DNA of 64,000 nt from Phorcus lineatus. Taxonomy: Eukaryota; Mollusca; Gastropoda; Trochida; Trochidae. The position numbers were made by a program, and so were the translations under genes. The notes beneath the pieces were generated by a model that saw only the letters and a list, made by a program, of their open reading frames with translations, was not told the origin of the DNA and did no database searches. The stretch covers positions 18,079,645-18,143,644 of the forward strand of contig OV121088.1 of assembly GCA_921293015.1 (NCBI GenBank), read 5' to 3'. Shown piece after piece: positions 52,997 to 64,000 of the stretch. Numbering within the stretch: position 1 is the stretch's first letter; every line of letters starts with the position of its first letter.

Positions 52997-55489
52997 TGAA
53001 TGAATGACATCCTTTATCAAATGTGTCTGTGATCAGGCCGTACATAAAGCACATAGGTATCATATTCTCTAGGAATCCTTGCCGACTCTATATGCATATA
53101 TGTAAACTTTGAAACAACTTTAATTGGCGTCCAGTACGTATAGATTGTATACCTAAGACAATCTGAAATAAAACATTGACAAGAACCAACTTTAAAAAAA
53201 AACAGTTATCTGAGGCTGAAATTCAGATTTGCTAGAAAGTAATTGAAATTATTACAATTAAGTGCAAGCAAGCCCTTTTAAGTAAGCAAAGATTTTGGAA
53301 AATATGCATGGGATTGCTTCCAAATCGTTTCCAATGACAAAAATAAAAGATTAAATCTGTTTCTCGTTAACCTTACGGGATACATTGTCTATATTTGAAA
53401 AATTCTGCTAGATTTCTGAATTAAAAGGGAAATCCCTTTTCAGGCTATTTGTAAAATTCAGTTAATATATTAATTGTCAAATCCGACAAATGTCATGATT
53501 ATAAGTCTACAATTACGATCGAACGTTCCAAATTTTAAAGATTAAACTATAACGTTTTTTTAGAAGCTCTGGTATTTTTCTCAAATTTTGAAAAACACTT
53601 TGTAGTTAATCTATAAAATAAATATTCTTTTTCTCGTCATATCATACAAATGTTATGTATCTCCTTAAATACATGTAGCAGTGCACGTTATAACTTTGGC
53701 TAATGCTATTCAGGGCAAATGTTTACACGATTGGATTTTAATGACTTCTCCTATCAGGTTATTTTGTTGATGATAGAAAATACTGAAACGATATACACTC
53801 AATCTGATGAACTAAAATTCCTAAACGAAGTGAATATTCACAATAAAGAAAAAACGCACCTGATTGTACACCTAACTTTGCATACAGCTAACCGGTGTAA
53901 CCAAGAAAACGTTAGTTGACAAAGTGACTTCTATGCCGTTGCTACACCCGATGAAAAAGTCCCCTACCTTTGGATCATTTTCAACGTTGGATGAAAACTT
54001 ATGGGGCCATAGTTCAACGTGGACTATTTTCAGTGTCACACCGAACTATCTCTTGCTCTCACAAGTGGACTGTTGAATTCAATAATTATGTTTCTTTACT
54101 AAAAGACACGTCCACTGTGAATGTGTCCAAAAATACCTTTATTCTTTAACACTCTGTATATCTATGTTGGAAAATGTAAATGTCTCTATCTAATAAGAAC
54201 ATTAAGATTGTTTTGTTTACCATGACAGTTTCATTTCGAAGTGTTTGCATTTTGTAAAAACATATTTAGTGTTGTTAATCATCTTTACTGATCCCATTCA
54301 GCTTTTCCCATCAGTAAATGAATAAGAGGATTCATAGCTTATATACTATCGCCTTCTCTATCACGATTCGCATCAAGAACACATGAGCTGCTGATTATTT
54401 GACGATACTTCTTCATTAGCTGTTGTAAACACCTTCACATTGGACTCATTCAACGTGGACAACAACAACCATCCTTGGAATAGCTTTGTCATGTATCATA
54501 ATGACTGTACATCTTGACAACATTACTTTCGTATACTGTATAAATGCATTTGTACGTACTGACATTACTAACACATAGGGGTACCGCAAGGAAATGCTTC
54601 AGAACATTACAGTATAAAGTCCCTTCTATATACACGAAACCGAGAGAGTTTACGCTTACGTAGGGTTTAAAATCAATCCTCGAATTGATAGCACAGGTAA
54701 TAATTTATTAGATTTTAAAGCCAATTTATTGGAAACAAATTATATGCTTATTTATTAAAATCATTATTGACATCCAGGATACTCTCTGTATCACTCAGTA
54801 AAATATACCATTCATCTGTTTCAGTGGCAAAGACGATTATTCTCATCATATTTATCCTAAATAGGTTTAAACTTTACCTCTATTTATATCATGTCATTAA
54901 TACATTTTACAAAATATAAAGTGCCAACTGAATCAAGATGTCTTATTCGATTCTGTATTTACATGGCTTGTTATAGATGATTATCTGGCGATAGCATGTG
55001 TTTTTATATTATGTGAGAGTTTTCACTCCCTGACACCACGGTGTGGATGAGTACAGTAACATTATTATGAACTTCTGATTATTGACTATTATGAATCAAT
55101 ACAAAGGCTGGCATAAATATTAAATGAAAATTGTGATTTGAAGAAAATAACGTGATATGAATCATAGGCTTCCGGTTATGAAAAATCAATAAATTCTAAA
55201 AGACGTCAAATTCTTTTTGTTTTGAAAAACACAAGTCTTTTTGAGACGGCGGAATCTGTTTCTGGAAGTAATCACTACATTATGCTATGTTAACGAATTA
55301 GTCGTGCTGTGCGAGTCATTTAAACGGATTCATTCTCAGATGATTCCTTAGCTTTTACAGTTATTGACATCTCTCCGAACACAAAGGAGCAATCTGCACT
55401 TCAAGAAAACATTACCTCAACAACTAATCATCCTTTAAAAGGGACCAATATTAAAAGTCAATAGCATAATAATTCACAAAGAAAACAGC
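52997..55489. other. AT-rich intergenic sequence, nothing recognised
   Basis: No gene, array or inverted-repeat element supported. Confidence 0.5.
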
Positions 55490-57130
55490 GGCGTCAGTAG
55501 CTGCTCAGGAAGACGGCAAGCACGAGAGATGGACTGAAACGTATAAATCTAGTCGGTAATTGAAATCTTGCGAAAAATATCAGCGGGCTAAAAAGGTCTT
55601 CAAACGGATCTTGGTCCGACGTGTTCATTCCATTGACAATCGATAGTAAACCATCTTCGTAAGCACACCTGCGATCCTGTCACTCGCCATTGTTTCGGCA
55701 CATCACAGGTAATTTCTATCCTGATTGCCCAGGCACTTTATCATTAATTCCAACGCTAAGACCCTCCCTGCAGCTCTGTTATAGCATTTTCCCCCAGGAA
55801 GCCTATTTGACTTGTTTCTTAGTCTCCGCGCTCTGATGGGGGCATTGTCTCTCCCCTCACACCTGAGAGGCTTGTGATCCAGGCCTTGTGATCCGGGCTG
55901 ATTATCCGAGTGAGTGTTGAAAACGACAAGGAGCGATCATATCTCCCTCGTTAATCAACCAGTTACACTGAATTACAGCATACTATAAGTACTTACAAGG
56001 TTAACAGACATCATCAAGTAGAAAAGCTGCCAAATGACTCTCGTAATATTTCAAAGGTCAATTGGAGCTATTGATGTTTCTTTACCTTTCGTTTCTTTGG
56101 TTTTACCGACCTAGTTTTTCTTAGTACTTAAAGCGGTAAATGATGGAATTGCCATGCTGTTATTTCTTTTTGCGCAATAATAATAAAGATAATATTATTT
56201 CTCAGTAAACAATTTTAGTGTTGATCGTACCAAGTAGTGTACTTGGTGAGACCTGACATGATAATCGCTAAATATTCTCTTTATACGATTTATAACGATA
56301 AAAAACATAGCAGCTGAAGACTATTAAAACTTGAAACAAATCAGGTCAAACATCACCTTCAATAATATAAAAAAACCAATTGTGTTAAGCAAATCTTATC
56401 AAATCATAAAAAAAATATTTTCAATCTTGAAAGTTTTTTAACGGTATTGACAGTTATTTTTGCGTGTTATTAGCATATTTTCTTTTTATGTCATCCTTTC
56501 TAGGGACTAAACGGAGATAGACACTGTTTTATAGATCGTACTACATATAAAAAGAACTAAAAAGAGTCACGATTAGTTTGACTAGTTCATTTGTCTGTAT
56601 TGGGATCAAAGTCGATGGGAAGAGAAGGGAAGATAGTGAAAGGAATCCATATTAGTAACACACGGGAGAATTGGAAACCTTAGGCCTACCGATGCCTTCT
56701 CCAAATTCAATTCAAATTCGTGGTCCGGAATTAATATGATTCCGGTTTTTGTCGCATATGATCAGAGCTTAAGCTAAACTGTTGCATTACCCGTCTGCAA
56801 ATCAATTCGTTTCAGTTTTTGCCGAGGTATGATTGATGAGAGGAGAAATGAGGAGTGGTTGCGTCCCGAGACACGTCAGCACGTGCTGACAGCCATGTCT
56901 TGTGGGCCTTCCCCTCAACACATGAACACATCGAGGATACCTTAGCTTTGATAGCTTTATAAGTAAATTAAAGCACGGTTAGTTTACTAATGATGATGGA
57001 TCTCGCCAAAGAGTGACATTTCGCCCTGGCAAACAATCTATGTTATTTACTCCAATCATGAAAGATTATTAATGGTTGTTAAGGAAAGTGTATAGGTCAG
57101 ACGAGCAAGTGGCTTGTGAGGGGAAGATGA
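55490..57130. other. Candidate regulatory islands in the gene desert
   Basis: GC-richer, non-repetitive blocks at about 55490-55960 and 56640-57130 are separated by AT-rich sequence. The first holds a small direct repeat (AGGCTTGTGATCC then AGGCCTTGTGATCC, 55868-55895). No coding frame is persuasive. Function is inferred only from composition and position. Confidence 0.3.
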
Positions 57131-58089
57131 ACACCACAATCAGGGTGTCTCTTCACTTCCCTTGAATGTCATCTAGCTTATGGTCTACACTATATACCTT
57201 TATAACGACACGTCTATTATCTGGCTTCACTTATCGCTGAATCACATCATCTGAATACAAAACACTTACAGCATATATATTAGAGCGTTGCATTGATTTC
57301 ATTGACTACGTTCTTTATTGTAAAAATTTAAGTAAGTTCTTTGGAAGTTACGAACACCATATATGTAATGACTTAATTGATAGCAGTCTTCAACGCCCAA
57401 ACCCTTGTCAAACAGTGCCATCTACCCGTAAAAGGCATTTCAAGCATGTTTATTTGAAGCACCCAGAAGGCTTAGTGAGGAAAAATTTCAACATGATAGA
57501 AGTCGAGAAATAACAAAATAAACGCTTTTCAGTGTTTAAATGTTTTTCAGTGAGTACGATAGCGTTATGCACAACGAATCGGGGCTGGTCATGCATCGTG
57601 AGAGAAAACCGTGACAAGTAGCATAGACATAGCATAGCATGCACATATTTTCAGTGCGGATTTAGAAACTTCAAATTATATTTAGAGTATTTTGCTGATA
57701 TATTTGAGCCAATGTTTACAGATGGAAATAGTTGAGTATACATGCGTTAAAGACGAGAACTAAATGATACTCCTGTTGTATGTTTTGTAGTTACTGGTAT
57801 GCATCATACTCGTTTCCGAAAAGCCATGCATCATAGCCTGGTGCTCTTGGATTTATAGTGCAGGGTAGGAAGTATCTAAAGTTAGTCAGAGTTAGTTCAT
57901 GTTGCTGTTATGTGATATCTTATGCTGTTTTGGGTTAGGTACGTTTACAACGGGGTATCAATTACGACAGAATGAAAAAATTCTAGATCAGTTTTGAACA
58001 AAAGTGGCAGCGTTACACCTAGAGGAAACACGTTAAATTCAGCATATATTTGAAAATGTATACTGTTTCAATTAGTTTGACGAAATCAA
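57131..58089. other. AT-rich intergenic sequence, nothing recognised
   Basis: No gene supported. Confidence 0.5.
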
Positions 58090-58960
58090 TTGGTCGGTAT
58101 TCTGCGAAATAAATAGCCGGTAGTTAAGTCGAAGGTCCCGTAGCGTACTCAGGGACGTTTATCGAGATTGGAGATGCCTGGACAGATGAGATGCTTTGTC
58201 TCCTAGCACTCGTCTGGGCAGGTGAAATACACATGAAATCGACATTCGCTTCAGCAGATAAATGTCAGAATGAATAATTAATATTCTTTATTGACATATT
58301 AAGTACGAGGCCCGAGTAATCCCCGTGTGGAATCTACTATCATCTGAAGTCATACACCTGAGAGGCTGATTCTACAACACACATGGGCCTCATTTGCTTC
58401 TGAGTTTCGCTTAATCCGCAATCAGCCAAATACCTCTCATTTGACTTGCCTCGCAAACAGCTACAATCCTCAAAGATGTCCAACAATGATATCGGAAAAT
58501 ATGAAACACAAATAATCCTAATGGTAAATAGTACGTTGAGATGTCTCAAATCAAAGATTACATCTTATTGATACCGGACGTCTCGACATGATCAAAATTA
58601 TCGACAACCACCTTGAAATAGATGAAAATTGTGCTTCGCTTGACTTACATTGATTTTTAGCTTTGTAGTTGATGGAAAGGATGATTAAGAGGCGGTCCTG
58701 CTTCTATCTATTGGCCGCGATTAGACTGGTATTTTGTTGTAAGTAGAGGTTCTCTTCCATGATTGCAACTACTTTCATTAACGGTGTTCATAGTTGCCTC
58801 GATGCAGGCGGAATATGACGTCCGTTGTTAGTGCGAAATAATCCCGACTGCGAGTTAAATCCTATCCTGTGACAATGTTTGGAATTGCCAACCAAGCCCA
58901 AGGGCTAGAACCTTTGGTGCTGGAAATCGTTGGTTGAGATTCGACTCGACATTTAGTAAA
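58090..58960. other. Candidate regulatory island
   Basis: A balanced-composition, non-repetitive block with E-box-like CAGGTG near 58220 and TAATTAAT near 58276. No coding frame found. Confidence 0.3.
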
Positions 58961-61900
58961 TTGCTGCACTTTCATAGACCGGCTTAGCAGCACATATGTG
59001 AAAGGACAGATTCGAAAATTTGGATTGTTGATGATTACTGAAAGTAGATAAACTCACTATCAATTTTTATGAAAGCCTGTAAGCTCCATGCAGACACAGA
59101 TTTCAGAAATAGGTTTGACTTTAAACTATTAAGGTTACTTTTAATGGGTTATCTTTTTATTACAATGATTTAAAAACATATTTGTTTTTAGATGTGAAAA
59201 TACATCTATGTATGTGTTTCGTACATCATGACATTTGAACAGTATATAGATTGATCAAGGGTGAAAAAATCAAACTAAATGTCTTACAAAAATCAAATGA
59301 ATATAAAGCCAGAACGATAAACCATTGTGGTGGTCTAATGTCCATTTCTGTGTGACAGAGCTTTTGTCCAGTACTGATATAGTACATTGATCGATCATAA
59401 TGACCAGTCGCTTCACATTAGAGGCACCCGTCACACAATTAATTACTAAAGCCACTCTTTACTCACTGACTCTTCTAGATTAAACACACTGATAGATTAA
59501 AGCCAGTTGTACACCATTATCGCCGCTCATCGTTAGTCTTCGTGCTCGCTGCAAGAACTCGTGCAACTTTTTTTTACCAAGCTCAGGGATTCCGCTATAC
59601 AAACTGGAGACTCCGCACCGTTGGATCTTTCTCCAATCCTATTTAAAACCATCTTGATGGATTGACAATCTGTTGTATGCGAGGCAGTGATAGATCGCCC
59701 ATTCCGGTACCGACTCGAAGTGCCTTTACCCAACCTCAAATTCGCACGTTGCATTTTCCCACGGGATCCGACTTGGTTCTTCATCAAAGGGACACAACCA
59801 CTCTCGAGCAGGAAAGGCTACGGTTGTCTAATTCTTGATCAAAATCATTTTTACGAAATGAGCAATCCAGTGAAATGATCATTTTTATTTTTTATCCGAT
59901 GGCTCTTTCAATTACGGTTAAAAATGCCCACATTGCTAAGATCAATCTCTACATAGGACTGCCGCTGGGATTTGACCGATTTGGATACATATTTGATAGG
60001 AATTATAAAAAAAAATCTTAGAAAGTTTTATCCATAAAATTGCCTCAGAGTCAACAATATCGTTTACTAACATTATCAATATCTGCACAGAAGTGACAGC
60101 CACAAGCTTTGTCAGACTCAGCAAACTTTCAGCTCTAAAAACTTGGATATTGGCAATGATTCCAGACCGGGTAATTGGAAAGTTAGTAATTTCCAAAACG
60201 AAATGGAATCATAGAACTATCTCAATGCACTTAGCCATTATGAAACGGCCAAATGAGAAAACTTTTATCCGTTTATGGAACAAATTAAACTCTAAACTTT
60301 CATTTCAAAATCAGAAGGGTTATGGATTTTTTAAGGCGTTCTGAAAAAGAAGCATCCTGACATTAGAAAATCTTTATTTTTTCATAACCTTCAGTTACAA
60401 TATCTCTAGCGATTCAGTGAACTACAGTATATTTTCAGCAATATGGATCTGGTTATGATTGAAATTTAATTTCACGAACTCAGATGAAACCATCATATGC
60501 AATGTTTTACGTAATATATAGATTGTTTGTGCGTATCAAAAGGTTTCGTTAAAACATGCAACAATCATGCTAGTAAACTTTAAGAACCATTGTGTTTCAC
60601 TCTCAGTTCCCCGGAATGCATAACAGATTACACATACTGTTGTTTTTGTGGATCATTCTATCTGTATCAATACAAATTCTTGTACTCTGCGAATAAATAT
60701 TCATGTTATTGGGTAAAGGAGGACAAACTTAAACAAGAATAAAATTATTTTTCTATCTAACGCTACAGGTAATTAATGTCTAAATGTAGGAAATCGGTTT
60801 TCAACAATGCAGGTCCAAATAATGAATTTGGTCACACATTAAAACTTGAAACCGTGCAATTATTGCTTCATTTAATCAGAGCTGTCAGATACATAAAACG
60901 TATGGTAACCTGCAAATTCTGATCAAACTGTGTCTTAGGTTTCCCTGTAGAATGCAGAATGTTTCTTCCAAACCAATGCAAAATGACCACCCGTTTTGCA
61001 ATAATCATTAGTAAGGTAATATTGAAAAATCCCTGATGGTCAAGTTTTAAAAATATTAATTCATATACTAATCATAATCCTTTTTACAAAATAACGACAT
61101 GAACGGGATTGTATCACGATACCATCCAATGATTATTCCAGTTAAAATAATGATAACGTTTATCTTGCCAACTCACAATGAAGACTATGCATAGGAAAAC
61201 AAGAGTACCCTCTGTCACACAAATTAAGATTGCCAGTAAAGTACGACTATCCTTGCTATTATCTATCAAAGACATTTGTTATTCTTATACTATTTCATAT
61301 TTGTACTGATATACAACGGTCAGAGAACGAACTATGGTGATGTTATACAGCTTATCTTCTTAGAATATTTACATCCTGATTCAAGTTTCACTTACGATTG
61401 GTAAACATTTATCCGTCTCAATTAGAGTCAATTATCAGAATATGATATGAAACATAGAGTAGAAAAATAGTTATCGTCTAGCAATTCTAATAATGTACAC
61501 TTAACGATTACTCGAATTAGCTATACGGTTTCTAATGGAGAATATACTGTGTAGATCATCGATAACAGTTAGAATAGCTCCATCTTTATAGTAACACGTG
61601 AAATATCAAGTCAATTTATCAAGTGTCCAACACGATTTAGCGACCATTTCTTCTCAATCCTAAAACCAGTTATAGTTTCTATAGCTATGGAAATGGCATC
61701 AAAATGATCATTGAGCAATGCTTTTTTTTTGATTGATTTTTTTCGTATGACATTTCAAGTGATAATGAAAGATTTATTGACATCTTTTTTCTCATGTTTC
61801 TCGAAGACTACATTAAAATATATTAAACTATGAATTAATTACTAAACATTAAGTGAATGCAAACTAAATAGACAAAGGTTTAATATTACAACTTGGTGAT

Positions 61901-63609
61901 GCGTTTGGCGTGTTCAGATAGCTGAATGCAATAACTGACAACTGACTGATGTCACAAACCATGAAGGTCACTTCAGATGCATTATTCAACATCGTTACAT
62001 GAATTCAAGGATTTCTTAACCAACCACCAGCACAAGATGAAATATCATTTAAGCATCTGGTAATTAATTCCCGATTCAAAAATAATGCTAAATCTAATTG
62101 CGTCTCTATGTATAATCAAATTTTAAAAAATAATGGGTAGATGACACATATGTCTCTACCTTAACTATAGGTTCGGTATCCAATACCGTATACAAAGACA
62201 TTGAATGTCCGCAGTCTTCAGGTCTAGTGGTATTCTAAAGTATTCTCAAGTGTAAAGGAGACATTGAGAAAACTTCACAGCATTCTATCATTATGGTTAT
62301 TTAGAGCTAATAACGTATTAATGCCTTTTAAAGGACAATTTAGATCTAAAACAGCATCTAGGGTCTCTTTAATAAAGCTTGTAAGCACGGTGAGTGTTTC
62401 CATAATGGGGTTTACCGATCCAGAACAATGCCCCTATTAAGATAGCGAGTTATTGCTAATTCCCAAGGCGTACACCAGATGGCTACGTTGAAATCGTTAC
62501 AGACGCCTTAAAAGTTTGAAGTTTTTAGAAACGCCGATGAATAAAGAAGGGACGCAATGTGTGTTACCTGGACTACTCTGGGTCTCTGGTTGTTTTCCTG
62601 AAACGGAGCTACTCCGAGTTCACCCTATCAAATCGCATCGGTATACATTTTCTCGATATAAAAAAGGACAAGTTCCACTTGATCCCCTTAGATAGAGGCT
62701 CTGAACGAATGAAAACTAAGGCTGTTCTGCTGCCGTTAAAAACTAAATATGCAATGAAATAAAAGGTCTCGCGAAATTCTTTTTAGGCAAACTCAGTGCT
62801 TTTGTTGACAATGTATTATAAAAAATGACTGTCAATGTCTATACGAGCTTACCAAGCACATTTCTTAGTATGTAAAAGGGTATCAAACTATACCTTTTAA
62901 TACATGAATATAAACACTAAGTTACCGTCCTATACATCATCCTAAATACATGCATAATATTACATGCTTCATCTCTTTATGCATGCAAGCTTACATATTC
63001 TGTATCTTACTCTATATGTGCTATCTATCCTATATTTCTTACTACATACACGGGTGACATACAATAAATCTTATGTCTACGACGTTTTCCACGTTACACC
63101 CCTTACAATAAACCATCTTTCCATACTTTGCATCTCATACTCTATACCTGCTTACCATGCTATATCATATAAATTATATCAGGTTATCCTGGCTTCAATC
63201 ATATCATATACAATCTTACAATGCTTCATTGCTTTCTTTTTACCAGGTTACCATGCTACACTGTTACAGGTTAACATTTAAAGGCTATACTGTGGTGTAA
63301 TGTCACAATTTGGAACTGATGTTACAATGGATCAATATTACAAGATTGGTAAAAGGTGACTGCGACATAAATTAAACGAAGCATAAAAAAATCCAAAATT
63401 AAAAATTACAAGATTGCATTCTAGTTGCAATTGTGATATGAAACAAGATGAGACTGAGATTACCGCGGTGCAATGCTACAAGGTGACAACTTTGTTACCA
63501 AAGTGTAATAGTACACTCTGACAGTAATGAATGCATGGTGTAATATTGCAAGAAAAATGTATGGTTTCGTTATGTAATTGTTAAATACGCTCATAAATAT
63601 ATTATAAAG
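58961..63609. other. Mostly AT-rich intergenic sequence
   Basis: Open frames at 59533-59787 (minus), 59687-59878 and 60093-60344 (plus) overlap or abut but match nothing I know and are broken by stops. A short GC-richer block lies at 62380-62560. Around 62940-63470 there are loose repetitions of motifs like TACCATGCTA and TTACAAGATTG, possibly an old minisatellite. Confidence 0.4.
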
Positions 63610-63756
63610 CGTCATATCTGTACATTTGGGTCGTTTGTATTCAACGAGTAGATGTAATGGAAGCGGATAAACAACGAGTTCGAAGAGCGAGTTGTTTCTT
63701 CGCTTCCATGACATCTTCGAGTTCAATACAAACGATCCAAATACACTCATATGACG
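63610..63756. mobile_element. Short foldback element (147 bp)
   Basis: CGTCATATCTGTACATTTGG and onward (left arm to about 63675) is the imperfect reverse complement of the right arm ending ACACTCATATGACG at 63756. Shared blocks include TCGTTTGTATT and ATGGAAGCG. No target duplication is clear. Confidence 0.65.
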
Positions 63757-64000
63757 TTCTATATCTATCACATACCCTGTTTTAATTTTAAAAACAACTT
63801 GTTTGAAATAACACACATTAACTGACACGAGGTAACGAGCATTGATACGTAATGCGAACAAGAAAGTGACCCGACAGGCTGATGTTTTGATTCCTCAATT
63901 ATCCATTTATTTCGTTGCACAGTACAACTTGAAAGGGAGTTTTCTTAATTGCTTAAACACTTTGAGAAGATAAGACTAACTTTACACTTATTAACAAAGA
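63757..64000. other. AT-rich right edge, nothing recognised
   Basis: No gene or repeat supported. Confidence 0.5.

Noticed and set aside
52165..53007. 280-codon open frame, plus two overlapping frames
   Set aside because: Arises from the 55-57-bp minisatellite. The same words recur in all three frames with no start context or domain.
59533..60344. Adjacent open frames on both strands, considered as a decayed gene
   Set aside because: They overlap antisense, are broken by stops, and show no motif I can name.

Overview
This window is animal nuclear DNA, very AT-rich and mostly non-coding. It looks like a protostome, most likely a mollusc. The reasons are a split homeobox gene with a GT-AG intron, several kinds of decayed LINE, a tRNA-derived SINE whose 3' part resembles mollusc SINEs (from memory, not searched), TIR-type MITEs, and many minisatellites. 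Nothing bacterial was seen: no operons, no Shine-Dalgarno sites, and almost every open frame is short.

Two host genes can be supported. The clear one is an HMX/Nkx5-class homeobox gene on the + strand. Exon 1 is 23570-23849, the intron is 3,246 nt, and exon 2 is 27096-27724. The splice phases match and give a 302-residue protein with a complete homeodomain and the family's flanking motifs. Upstream lies a CCAAT-box-rich, GC-richer promoter. The other is the 5' end of a gene on the - strand: a first coding exon (4193-4293) and a phase-compatible second exon (743-809), continuing past the left edge. I do not recognise its product.

Mobile elements are concentrated at 4.7-15.3 kb and 35-50 kb. 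There are three copies of one TTAA-flanked MITE family (4765-5240, 6095-6532, 45858-46332). A CR1/L2-like LINE 3' end (10096-10660) is split by a 268-bp MITE. There are also a SINE (about 10895-11160), a 65-bp-arm palindrome (12182-12340), a 449-bp foldback MITE (49767-50212) and three more LINE 3' ends (15195, 35985 and 50635). The most notable element is a 1,035-bp MULE derivative (44008-45042). Its 96-bp TIRs are made of 15-bp tandem units, and it keeps an open frame for the transposase C-terminus.

Tandem arrays lie at 19.95-20.38 kb (53-bp unit), 32.40-33.44 kb (46), 36.5-37.5 kb (36), 39.5-39.97 kb (21), 43.35-43.80 kb (35) and 52.13-53.00 kb (55-57). Many longer open frames in the window come only from these arrays. 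The HMX gene sits in a gene desert of more than 35 kb on its 3' side. The desert contains GC-richer, non-repetitive islands (about 34.1-34.8, 41.7-42.9, 55.5-57.1, 58.1-58.9 and 62.4-62.6 kb). These are plausible long-range enhancers, but that is inference from composition and position only.
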